Source: Bryoerythrophyllum caledonicum
Taxonomy: Eukaryota > Streptophyta > Bryopsida > Pottiales > Pottiaceae
Assembly: GCA_963971425.1 (NCBI GenBank)
Contig: OZ020522.1
Location: 4,314,168-4,378,167 of the forward strand
Length of the DNA stretch: 64,000 nt
Reading direction: 5' to 3'
Part shown: positions 47,401-57,682 of the stretch, piece after piece
Layout of the letters: each line of letters begins with the position of its first letter
Numbering within the stretch: position 1 is the first letter of the stretch
Notes under the pieces: model-generated
Told to the model about the DNA's origin: nothing
What the model saw: only the letters and a program-made list of their open reading frames with translations
Databases searched by the model: none
Translations under genes and position numbers: made by a program

Positions 47401-49155
47401 AGGTAACATTGGTTTATCCACCCTTCCCCAAAACCAAACTTTAATCTTTAAAGTTACCAAGGCATTTTCACAACAAAAGCACTTCAAAACTGTTTGTTCT
47501 AATGCAATGAGTAAGGAAGAGAACAAAAACATTTATTACTACTTCCAACCGTAGGATCTCAATTAAGTCTTATAAAGTGACATTTCATAAACTTTGATTG
47601 TACAAATTGAAAGACTGTAGTGTTTGAAGTAGAGAAAACCGTTCATTTTATTCCCTTTGACTAGTGGATCAAAAGACTTTGACTTCACTTGGTGTCAAAT
47701 TTTTGCACTACACAAGTTCTAAATCCAATACCATTATGTTAAGCTTGATGTTAGTTCCTTGTTCACCAATTTTTAGACGTAGACAAGGGATGTAGCATAT
47801 TCAAAACAACTATGCAAGGAGTGGAGGTTCAAAAATTGCCAACTCACATTTAAAGTTTTTGCATGACTTAATATATTTTAGATTGATTATATGAATGCTC
47901 AATAAGAAGGTTTACACCACATATTAATGTGGGGTAAATAAAAAGTCAAAAACATGAAGATCTCTAAGTTTAATGTGGAAATGAAGAAGTTTTTCTGGTA
48001 CCTTGCCCAACAATGTCTGACAATGTGTGAAAATGTTTGACTTGAGTTAATATGCTATTATTTTTATTAAAGTGAAGATTTTTTTTTGACAACTCAAAAA
48101 GAAAGAACATTTCTTACTAGTATTGAAAATCTCACTTTCAATAGAGTCTTTTAGCAAAAGTTTTGGAGGTGAAAAAGTTATAGGGTTTTGAAGTTCAAAC
48201 GTGGAGATTTTTATTTTTTATTTTTTTTGGATTTGTGGTTTGAAAGTTAGTACCACTTAAAGCCAAAAGTGGGGACTCCGGGCACCTCTAAAATTTTTGA
48301 CAAAAGTTTCTATTGACATTGAGATTTTTCACACATATAAAGAATATTTCCTTTTTTGGAAATTTTCAAAAAAACATCTTGTCTTTAGTGTAAAAAGGCA
48401 TTTTATTCCAAGTCAAACATTTTCACACATTTTCGGGCAACGGGGGAAAAAAATTCATCTTTTCTACATAAAACCTAGAGATCTTCATATTTTTCACTTT
48501 TTATTTTTTCAACAACAATATGTGGTGAAAACCTTCTTATTGACCGTTTGGATTATCATTTGAATACATACGTAGTTCACAAAAAAATAAAATGTGAAAT
48601 GACAATTTTTGAACCTCCACTCCTTGCACACTTGATTTGAATATGCTACCCCCCTTTTTTACCTCTAAAAATTGGTGTGTTGGGTAACAACATCATGCTT
48701 AAGACAATGGTAAAAGATTTAGACCTTGTACAATGCAAAAATTTGACACAAAGTGAAGTCAAAGTCTGCTGATCTACTCAACGCAGGGAAGAAAATGAAC
48801 CATTGTTTTGACTTTAAACACTAAAATCTATCAATCCGTGCGGTGGATTGCAACCAAAATTTTACGGCATGTTTATATAGAAGTCTATTTTAAGATCTTA
48901 CGGTTGAAAATCCGAAATACACTTTAAAATGTGATTTTCATGTCTCTTTAACGCAGTGGCAGTTTTGGACTGGTTTTAGAGCGAAAGTGGTCGTGGTCCT
49001 TTAGGGATTAAATGTCGGATTAAGGAAAAGGTTGTTTTCCCACTGAGGTTTTAGTAACGGGCATCTTCAATAAAGAAGAATGTTAAAAATTGACAACATA
49101 GGAACCTGACCAAATCTTCAAAATGTCATTTTATGACACTTGGTTCTTTACGGGT
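47401..49155. other. Degenerate repeat-rich spacer, no gene seen
   Basis: Contains old copies of blocks found elsewhere ('tgacttcacttggtgtcaa', 'aaggagtggaggttc', 'gtggggactccgggc') and worn ends such as 'cctttagggattaaatg' near 49000. These look like eroded piggyBac-type MITEs. No supported coding frame. Confidence 0.45.
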
Positions 49156-49157
49156 TA

Positions 49158-49290
49158 AAACTGGGCCACAGACAGAATTAAAGACCGAGAATCAGGAACA
49201 GTGGCATCATGGTCCCAAGTACCAAGTCAGAAATACCGCCACCCCCGCCCCCACCTTCTCGGTTGGTAGGTAGGTCCGTTCGTTCGTTCA
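49158..49290 (+). promoter_or_regulatory. Upstream block shared with the D modules, before the TIR gene
   Basis: 'actgggccacagacagaatt', 'atcatggtcccaagtacc', 'agtcagaaataccgccaccc' and 'ggttggtaggtaggtcc' occur in the same order as at the 5' end of each D module (compare the minus strand of 17140-17300). Beyond 49290 the sequences part. It is thus a shared upstream segment, probably part of a promoter, carried to an unrelated gene or inherited from a common source. Confidence 0.6.
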
Positions 49291-49909
49291 GAAATTGCGT
49301 TGCCTGCCTGCTCCATCCTGCAATAACAGCTGCAAAGCTGCTTTCGATTTTCTCTGCTCCTTCAACTCTCTGCTCTTCTCCTTCAACCTTGCTTTTGTTG
49401 CTCTTGTAGCTTTTTGGCTGATGTGAATATAGCCAAGATCATAACACACATTTGCATTGTGACGCCTACTTCGACTGTTTATTACACCAATCCATTTTGA
49501 CACTTCTTTCTTACCTGGGCTTCTGGTTGGTTGTATTGACTCACGGATACGGAGTAGAAACTTACCGACAACTTGAATGATTCTAACAGAAAAGGATAGT
49601 CACTACACATATTGCTGGCCTCTTTCTTTCAAATGATTGTTCACTGTCACGACTTAGGTGATAAGAGAAGCATTCAGTGCGGAACGAAATGCTTGTTAAG
49701 GGCAATTTCATGGAGTAACTGTTCAATGCTAGTACTGCTTTTGAACAAGTAGCGACAAGTTGTGCAAAGATAGCGGACATCTGTAGACTTGCATTTGTAT
49801 TCATTGACAGGTTTTCTTAGACAAAACCCTCACACTAGTTTGCACTTGAGTTGAGTGAGGTACTGGATTGGTGTGAAGGAGACAGGGGTTTGTTTGGAGA
49901 ATATTCACC

Positions 49910-51679
49910 ATGTGGTTGAATCTGTGCGGCCTTCAAGGTTACTTCTTCAGGTGAGAATGACTGCCATTTTAAAGCTACGTTGTATATCAAGGCTTCAGAT
50001 GTCGTAGGGTTTCTATTTTTGGTCTCCTGATTTTAACCCCTAAAGTCGACTGAAGCCAGATTCTAGTTGATTAGGGTTTGGTCAGCCTCTGATTTACTAC
50101 GTTTAGATTGTATGAAGTTGAAATCTTTTGGTAGGTTGTATAGTTTTTCAATACCTTTTTTGAAATGACCATTCATGCTTCAAAATGCCTCATACTTTAG
50201 GAGGTATTCACAGTCAAAGTCTGAAAACACTATAAGGGCATGCTGACATCTGCCCTAAACTGCAGTATATGCTGCCCAAAATCAATTAGATCGTAGAAAC
50301 TTTGAATTTTTACCAAAAATTGAGATTTTACTTTTTTTTCAAGTTTTGTTTTTGAACATGTAGAAGACGTACCAATGCATAATCTCACCATGCGGATTTC
50401 CAATCCAATAATTTTTCACATGCCTTTTTTATTGTCAAAGACCGGCCTTTGTATTTGAATTTCAGCATACCTCCATGTGAATTATCAAGCATTTCTTTAA
50501 GTTTTATAGGTCCTATGAGGGTAAAAATTGCATAGACATGTTACTAACTCAACTAGGAACAATAATGTGAAGAGCCTCGGTTCGTGTTTACTTCCAGAAA
50601 TGGTCTTTTTGGCTGCTTACCCTTTTTACATCAAGGGATTTTTAATTTTTTTTCTTCAACTTTGAACGTTATGATCTCACAATTGGTGAGGAATTTGAAT
50701 CTAAGATTTATCACACATACACACATACAAGTTAGGTATTAGATCCTTGAAAGTTTGTCAAAAACTGAAAATTTCACCTTGCATTGAAAGAGGGCAGTTT
50801 TGAGACTTTTTGGCAGTTTTGAGGCTAATTGACTTTAGAGGTTAAATTAGTGTATGCAGGATGCACTAAGCGTGTTATCGACAAGAAGATGGTTTTTAAA
50901 CTGTGTCTTCTTTTTGCAGAACGGAAGAGAGTGAGCATGCCAGTGCTCACTTTCAACCGGAAGAGAGTCAGAATGCTAGCAATGGTTCCTCGGTGCCAGC
51001 TAGCTATGATGTTTTTCTGGCGCACAGCAGCCATCAGAAGGATTTTGTGGAGCAGTTGTACGAGGACATGAAACGGCATGGGATCAACGTGTTTTTCGAC
51101 AAACACAGTTTGGTAAAGGGTGAAGAATTCCCAGAGCATATATTCAACGCAGCCTCCACTACCACAATAGCAGTTCCGGTGCTGTCAGAAGAATTTTTCA
51201 TAGCAAGTTCATGGCCCATGGCAGAGATCATCACTTCTGTGAGAGCAAAGAAGCCGACAATTTACCCCCTGTTTTACATGATATCTGCTGAGACGGTCAA
51301 AAATGTTGAGAAAGTGACGGAGTGGTCTGCGCAGTGGGAGATTTGGGGAATGGAGAGGCACAACATGGGTCTTGAACATTGGAAGGAGACGTTAAAGAAG
51401 ATCGGGATAACGTATGGTGAAGAAAAGAATGTATTCATGAGTGAAGTGGAGTACCGGAAGAATGTTGTAGCTTGCATCAGAAAAATGTTGAAAACCAATA
51501 ATAAGGAAACGATTGTCTCAGGACGAGTAGTTACCAGAGGCGAGACATCGAGGTCGACATCAAATTCTGAAGGGGCGACATCAGAAGTGGCGCAACCATC
51601 GAATGTGGTGTGCACTCTTATTTCCTGCATTGGACTCTTAACTTTACTCTTTCAGGAGGAAACCTTGAAATTTATTTGA
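49910..51679 (+). CDS. TIR-domain protein (two exons)
   Basis: TIR domains act as NAD-cleaving or scaffold modules in plant immunity. Exon 1, 49910-49950, encodes MWLNLCGLQGYFFR. Exon 2, 50920-51679, continues in phase across a GT-AG intron of 969 bp, giving 266 residues. The TIR domain runs from about residue 42 to 215: YDVFLAHSS (strand A), VFFDKHSLVKGEEF (BB loop), and SSWPMAEI with E116 at the position of the catalytic glutamate of NADase TIRs. The usual plant WCL-EL motif is altered to WPMAEI. No NB-ARC or LRR follows. After residue 215 comes a Ser/Thr-rich stretch and a hydrophobic tail, which may be intron read-through. A glycine-rich zinc-ribbon frame starts 216 bp downstream and could be a further exon. 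The start at 49910 is inferred; no other upstream exon is seen. Confidence 0.85.
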
Positions 51680-51895
51680 TGACCTTGTTCATAGCATTAT
51701 GACAGTGCATTATGAGTCAAATATAGTCAGACGCAAGGGCATCTCCTCATTCATATGCTTGTATGTTTAGAATTGACATCATTCTTTCAAAATTCTTCCA
51801 AACGTGTATATTTGTGAAAGTTTTGGTCTATGTTGTATACTTCCTTTGTGAGTGTGCTTCGAGATCGCTGTTGATCGTGACTGTTGCTCTTGAAG

Positions 51896-52999
51896 GTGGC
51901 AAGCTCTGGATCTGCTGGACGACAATTTCGAGAGAGGTTTGCAGCGGGAGTGCCGATTGGACTTGGAGTTGGGGTGGGTCAAGAGGTTGTTGAGTGGATG
52001 GTGCATATCCTTGAGGGGGGAGGGGGTGGAGGTGGGGATGGGGATGGGGATGGGGGTGGGGGTGGGGGTGGGGATGGGGGTGGGGGTGGGGATGGGGGTG
52101 GGGGTGGGGATGGAGGTGGGGGTGGGGATGGAGGTGAAGGTGGTGGCGGTGATGGTGGTGGTGGTGGGGGTAATGGTGGTGGTAGTGGGGGTAATGGTGG
52201 TGGTGGTGGTGGGGATGGTGGGGATGGTGGCGGGGATGGTGGCGGGGATGGTGGCGGGAGTGGTGGAGTTATGAGCAATTTAATGTGCTCAAAATGCGGT
52301 AAACCTTTACAAGGTCCATATTGTACAAATTGTACAAAACCTTCTACTCAACCAAGTCGTGTTGGTGGAGGTAATGGCAATGGCGGTAGTAGTGGTGGTG
52401 TTTGGGGAGGTGGCGGTGGCAGTACTGGTGGCTCAAGCGGTGGTAGAGGTGGGGGTGGGAGTGGGGGTGGAGGTGGAGGTGGAGGTGGGAGTGGGGATGG
52501 AGGTGGTGGTGGTGGGGGTATAGATATGAGCAATTTAATGTGCTCAAAGTGCGGTAAACCTTTACAAGGACAGATTTGTACAAATTGCACGAAAACTTTT
52601 GTTCGACCGAGTCAAAGTGGTGGAGGCAGTGCGGGTGGCAGTCGCAACATTGGTGGCTGGAGCTATGGTGGGGGTGGGGGTGGAAGTAGCGGTGGCAGTG
52701 GAGGTGGCAGTCGCAACATTGGTGGCTGGAGCTACGGTGGGGGTGGGGGTGGGGGTGGAAGTAGCGGTGGCAGTGGAGGTGGCAGTCGCATCATTGGTGG
52801 CTGGAGCTACGGTGGGGGTGGGGGTGGAAGTAGTGGTGGCAGTGGAGGTGGAGGTGGAGGTGGAGGTGGAGGTGGAGGTGGAGGCGGTGGTGGAGGTGGC
52901 GGTGGGGGTGTAACCATGAGCAATGTAATGTGCTCATTTTGCGGTGCACCTTTACAAGGGCCAATTTGCATGAATTGCATGATGAAACCTTCCAATTGA
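51896..52999 (+). CDS. Glycine-rich frame with three zinc-ribbon modules
   Basis: An open frame of about 367 residues. It follows a frame stop at 51878 and has a possible splice acceptor ending at 51895, so it may be an exon. If it is its own gene, the first ATG is 51998. It starts with a short helix-like segment (VGQEVVEWMVHIL), then long Gly-rich linkers with Asp, Ser and Asn. Three near-identical modules begin near 52271, 52526 and 52916: MSN-(L/V)-MCS-x-CG-x-PLQG-x-x-C-x-NC, four Cys each in two CxxC knuckles. This fits a small zinc ribbon. Splicing from the TIR exon at phase 0 (for example after 51612) would keep frame, but no strong donor is seen. The Gly linkers are coded by GGT/GGG simple repeats. 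Confidence 0.6.
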   Translation: MASSGSAGRQFRERFAAGVPIGLGVGVGQEVVEWMVHILEGGGGGGGDGDGDGGGGGGGDGGGGGDGGGGGDGGGGGDGGEGGGGDGGGGGGNGGGSGGNGGGGGGDGGDGGGDGGGDGGGSGGVMSNLMCSKCGKPLQGPYCTNCTKPSTQPSRVGGGNGNGGSSGGVWGGGGGSTGGSSGGRGGGGSGGGGGGGGGSGDGGGGGGGIDMSNLMCSKCGKPLQGQICTNCTKTFVRPSQSGGGSAGGSRNIGGWSYGGGGGGSSGGSGGGSRNIGGWSYGGGGGGGGSSGGSGGGSRIIGGWSYGGGGGGSSGGSGGGGGGGGGGGGGGGGGGGGGGVTMSNVMCSFCGAPLQGPICMNCMMKPSN

Positions 53000-53712
53000 C
53001 CAAATCACCCAAACTCGTGTATGGGTGGTGGTCATCATGTATATCATGCACACATAGGGGCCAAAAGAATGTCCTATGTAAAACTTGACAACATACTTGT
53101 CAAATTCCCTTTTAAAGCAATTTTTTTAAAAACTTCAAAATTTTGTGTACTAAAAAGTGATAAATATTGAAGTGTTTAAGTGCGTGCAAATGCAATATTT
53201 GAAAATTCTATACGCATTTACTAACATTTTTAACATAATTTTTAGTGATTTATAAGCAAGTGAATAAGTGTAATAGATTTTTAAATCATTCATTTGATTG
53301 TCAAAATGTGACCGATGATGTCCTTATGCATGTTGGTAAAATGATAGTTATGGTCTTCTAACCATAGGCTTAGCTAAAATGAGCACCCAACAATTCGAAC
53401 ATTTTAGTGCGTCCTATCATAATGTGTCATGAACCCTACTTATAGTTCTGACTTGCTCATCTTGAAGGGAATTTCTACTTTTAATGTATTGTATTAGAAT
53501 AAGTCTAAAGAACTTTTAGTGAAGAGAATGTCATTTACACAAAGTGGCAGCATGGCAGTTACTTTTGTTAGCAATTTAAACAAAAAATATTACTTATCAC
53601 CAAGTGAACTATCTTTTGAAAAAGCTTCAAAGTTTTTCTTTGAATGTCAGATATCACCATTCTTACCATCTTGCATAAAATAGAACTATTTTCTATGAAG
53701 AATTTGTTTGAG
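53000..53712. other. Spacer, no gene seen
   Basis: AT-rich, with no coding frame, motif or repeat that I recognise. It ends at the TTAA (53713-53716) that starts the piggyBac element. Confidence 0.5.
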
Positions 53713-54551
53713 TTAACCCCTAAACGCCCAAGTGTACGTACCACGTACGTTTGGGATTTTGGGCATGTAGTTGTGAGTGAAAAAAAACTCCAATTCTTTT
53801 GAAAATTTTATAGTGGATTGTCCATGATGAGAACTTTTGGGGGATGTTTTCAAAAATGGTTTTGGACTTGTGGTTCAAAAGTTATTAGCCTTCAAAGGTG
53901 AAAATGGGGACTCTGGGCTATACGGGCAGCCATGTTGACCAATGCAATTCGAGAACAAAAATCGGGCAGTATGATGGGTCAGAAAGGGTGAGGAGGTAGG
54001 GAGCAGCCTATATCATGGGTCTAAGGGTTGAGAAGACGAAGTCCCCACTGTTAGGTTCAAAGTCCAAGAATAAACGATTAAAAAATACAACATTTTTAAA
54101 TAACAAATAACATAAAGCTGTCAGCCCACAGGCCAGCTGCTGCTGACTGATTTAACTACTGTTGCCAACCAACTTGCATCCAACCAGGTCTGCCGAGCAT
54201 AGAATTCCGGGAGCTGCCCTAGTCAAACACGTATTTGATGCACCTCAGCTCAAAGGTCTTCCCAAGGACTTTGTCCACGTAACTTGTATGTGCATATTAG
54301 GTGAGCAAGCTTGTAAAGGAAGTTGTGTGCAAGTAACACATTGAAAAATGATGAGGTCTAATTTTTAGCTCATGTGCAAAGGACACAATGCAAGAGAATA
54401 CAATGCGAAGTGCAATGTGCAATAATGCAAGTTGAAGAGGTCATATTTCAAATACAAGGTACAACTATAACCTCTAAGATTATCACATATCACCTTCACT
54501 TCCACAATCCTAGTAGTATACACATTGCAAAGAGTCTACGAGTAGTGATAG

Positions 54552-55592
54552 ATGATGTCAAGGTGGAAGGGAAAGGGTGTGGCAATGGAGCTTACACCAC
54601 CTCCAGCCACAACAGCTGCACCTTCTGCATTTCCACTCGCACCTTCCGCACTTCCACTTGCACCTACACAACAGCTCTCTCCACTACACACTTCAACTCA
54701 TCAAGATATTGGGCAAGACAATATTGACTTTCTAGACTTTCAAGAACACATTATACATGGCAGAGAATCAACTTATGATGGATTAGAAGACGAGTATATT
54801 GGTGAAGATACCTGCGCTTATGATGAGGTAAGTAACCTTCAAGAGATGTGTTGGCCCCGGAGTTAATGCATAATGTCAATTACTGCAAGTCCAGAAGCAT
54901 GAAGGTGCACATGAGAGGAGAGAATGCTGGAGAAACGTCAGTTACCGCATACAGGGAGGAGGAACATGGTTTCTGGAGTTGAGACGTTGGAGGGAGAGCA
55001 CGTCGATTCCGTTCAAGGGGAGAAAGCCGTTGAGGGAGAGGAGCGTTGTGCGCTAGTTGACATCAGAAATATCCTCCAGAATTCGTCGGCGACTAGTCTC
55101 GATGGGCGTGCCAGGCTGCGACCACCTTCTTCTGACGCTGCAGCGACGTTGCTGTTGGGTTGCGGAAGGCTGGCAAAGGCCGTTTTAGGCACGCCACGCT
55201 CTGTTGAGCAACGGCCACGCACTCCGCACCCACGGCGAGGCGCCGTCGACGCCCGGGAAGGCGGACATGTCGTACAGACAACCGCACACACTGTCGTGCA
55301 AACAACGCAGATAGCACAGACTGCGATGGATTCGATCAGGGGAGGGGTTCGAAGACGAGCTGGCAGGGTATCGGGAGGCCCCGGTCGGGTATCGCGAGGC
55401 GCAAGGACTGTATCGGGGAGCGCTGCGGCTGGGGGCTCATCGGGGAGCGCAGGGGATGGGGGGTTATTGGGGGTGGTAGGGGGATTATCGGGGGTGGTCG
55501 AGGGGTTATCGGGGGTGGCTGAGGGGTTATCAGAAGAGGCTGGGGGAGGTCGAGGGGAGGCTGGGGGTTATGGGGGGAGGCCTCGGGAGTAG
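54552..55592 (+). CDS. Possible accessory gene of the piggyBac element, unknown
   Basis: A frame from 54552 is Pro/Ala/Thr-rich, then acidic (DFLDFQEHIIHGRES), and meets an excellent donor GAG|GTAAGT at 54826. A downstream frame (54924-55592) can be joined in phase at an AG ending 54941. It reads LPHTGRRNMVSGVE, DIRNILQNSS, then Arg/Gly-rich repeats whose DNA is a degenerate 'gggttatcgggggtggc' repeat. No known domain is recognised. It could equally be the 5' exons of the transposase gene, whose ATG at 55763 lies close by. Low certainty. Confidence 0.3.
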
Positions 55593-55762
55593 GAGTACTA
55601 GGGGGTTCTATTAGGGAGTACGAGTATCGGGGGGACCTCTGATAGATCCGGAAATCGGGCTAGAGGGATTACAAAGAGAGTTAGGGGGAGGGCAAGGATT
55701 ACAAAGAGTTAGGGGGATTACAAAGAGAGTTAGGGATTAGGGGAAGGGTTGCGGAGGACTCG

Positions 55763-57682
55763 ATGAAAATTGAGGGGGCTTGGGGGGGATTGAACTCTCC
55801 ATTGGAAGGAGCCATACTTCCAACGGGGAGAGATATATTGAGTAATTGGAACGAGAATCATGACGAAGACATTAGTATCATCGATGTGAATATTCCAAAT
55901 TATGAGGATATTATTGATATTGAGGGCGAAGGATGCGATGATAATGGAATGCATGACCGGACAATTTCACTAGATTTTCTGGACATTTTACAACAAAATA
56001 TTGATGAGAAAGGAGTAAACATTCCAATTTTGCATGATGAGAGTGATGATATTCATGAGAGTTCAAGTGAGGACAATGATACAGTTCCAAGCGAAGCGCA
56101 CCAAGAAAGCATAAAACATCTCTACCGAGAGTCAACATGGAATGACGAATTCTCGACTTATTCTCCAATGCCAATGGATTTTGACGATGTTACGAGGACT
56201 ACAAAATCATGGCGTTTCTTTCTATCATTCATGCAATTGTTTCATTTATTTTGGCCTGAAGTTTTGCTACGAAAAATAGTTATTGAAAGAAACCGTTATG
56301 CTCGAAGTACAAATTCTTTGGGGAGATGTATTGGCGGTCGCAATTGGAAGGACATTGACATCCAATGTTTAAAAGTATTTTTGGCCATATATTTGTATAT
56401 GGGTATGAAAAGACAACCAAATATGCGAAGTTATTGGTATTGCAAAGATTCGGTTTTCCATTGTTCTACTATATCAAACCTTATGACAAGAACTCGGTTT
56501 CTCTCTATTATGAGTTGTTTACATGTTACCGATGGAAACACGTATGTGAGAAATAGAGAGGTTTTTGGATATGACAAGTTGGGCCAAGTTCGTTGGCTTG
56601 TATCTTCTATACGGGATAACTGTAAAAAAGTTTGGCATTTAGGTAAATTTTGCACGGTCGATGAAATGATGGTTAGATATAAGGGTATATATTGTCCAGT
56701 ACGACAATATATGCCGCAGAAACCGCAAAAATGGGGCATTAATATGTGGTGTCTAGCATATTCTGTTACAAAGTTTGTGTGGAATTTTGAGGTGTATAGC
56801 GGTAAAACACCAGTTGCAATCAATCTTCCACCAACTACACGCAGAGAGCCACAATTAGCTCACAAAGTTGTTTTAGACTTGGTTCAAGATATCGGACAAA
56901 GAGGCCGTGTTTTGGTGATGGATAATTATTTTACAAGTATTGGGCTATTTTTGAGTTTATTAGAACGTGGCATTTATGCGACGGGTACGATTAGATCTAA
57001 TAGAGTTGGCATTCCCATCATATGTAAGAACACTAGGGCATTTGCTAAAGAACGACAAGGAAATTTTGCTTGGAGAATGCACATATCACGGAAAATCGCA
57101 TGCATTATATGAAAAGACCAAAAACTGGTTATTCTGCTTTCCACACATGCATTGCCTCGCGTAACACCCGGTTTACCGGACATTACAATCCCTCGACGGA
57201 ACGGAGCCATCCGTGAAAATATCACAACATCTCCAATTCATTTGGAATATACAACACACATGAGAGGTGTCGACGTCGCTGATCAACTAAGGGCGTCGTA
57301 TGCCACTCAAGATCGGACGCACAAGTGGTGGCATAGGATCTTTTTTTTCTTGCTAGATATGACCTTGGTAAATATGTACATTATTTATGTAGAAAAATGC
57401 AAATCTCACTTTCCACCTAGAGATCCACTAACACATTTACAATTTATGGAGGAAATGTGTTAGGCATTGACCAAGAATTGGCAACGTAGAGACATTCAAG
57501 ATATAGTTCCAATGCGCGATCGAGGACCTGTATGTTATCCGGTAACGTCGGACAATCGTCGTCGAGTATGTGTTATTTGCAAGTCGCGGCCTTGTACTTA
57601 TTGTCCAACATGTGGAAATAGGTTCATGTGTTTTAACAAGGGCTGTTTTCGATTATGGCACGAATGCCTCAACCATAGATAG
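55763..57682 (+). pseudogene. piggyBac transposase with two in-frame stops
   Basis: One reading frame of 639 codons plus a final stop, interrupted by TGA at codon 450 (57110-57112) and TAG at codon 567 (57461-57463). No frameshift is seen. The N-terminal ~150 residues are acidic. The core has family motifs FCTVDEMMVRYKG (D300), RQYMPQKPQKWG, VLVMDNYFTSI (D387) and MRGVDVADQL (D504, D507), the DDD set of piggyBac. The C-terminus is the Cys-rich zinc-binding domain (CVICK, CPTCG, CFNKGC, LWHECLNH). The TGA falls where relatives have Trp before the Lys-Asp pair, so a TGG-to-TGA change is likely. The third catalytic Asp lies after it, so the truncated product should be inactive unless the stops are read through or spliced out. 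Confidence 0.9.

Noticed and set aside
50903-51679. TIR protein starting at the ATG at 50903
   Set aside because: That start lies within the intron end ('cttctttttgcag'). The exon from 49910 joins in phase at 50920 and is preferred, though unproven.
52011-52260. CRISPR-like or satellite array
   Set aside because: Short GGT/GGG units coding for Gly linkers, with no spacer-repeat pattern. The genome is clearly eukaryotic.
51979-52995. Pro-rich and His-rich frames on the minus strand
   Set aside because: They are the reverse reading of GGT/GGG repeats in the glycine-rich frame. Simple repeats leave all frames open.
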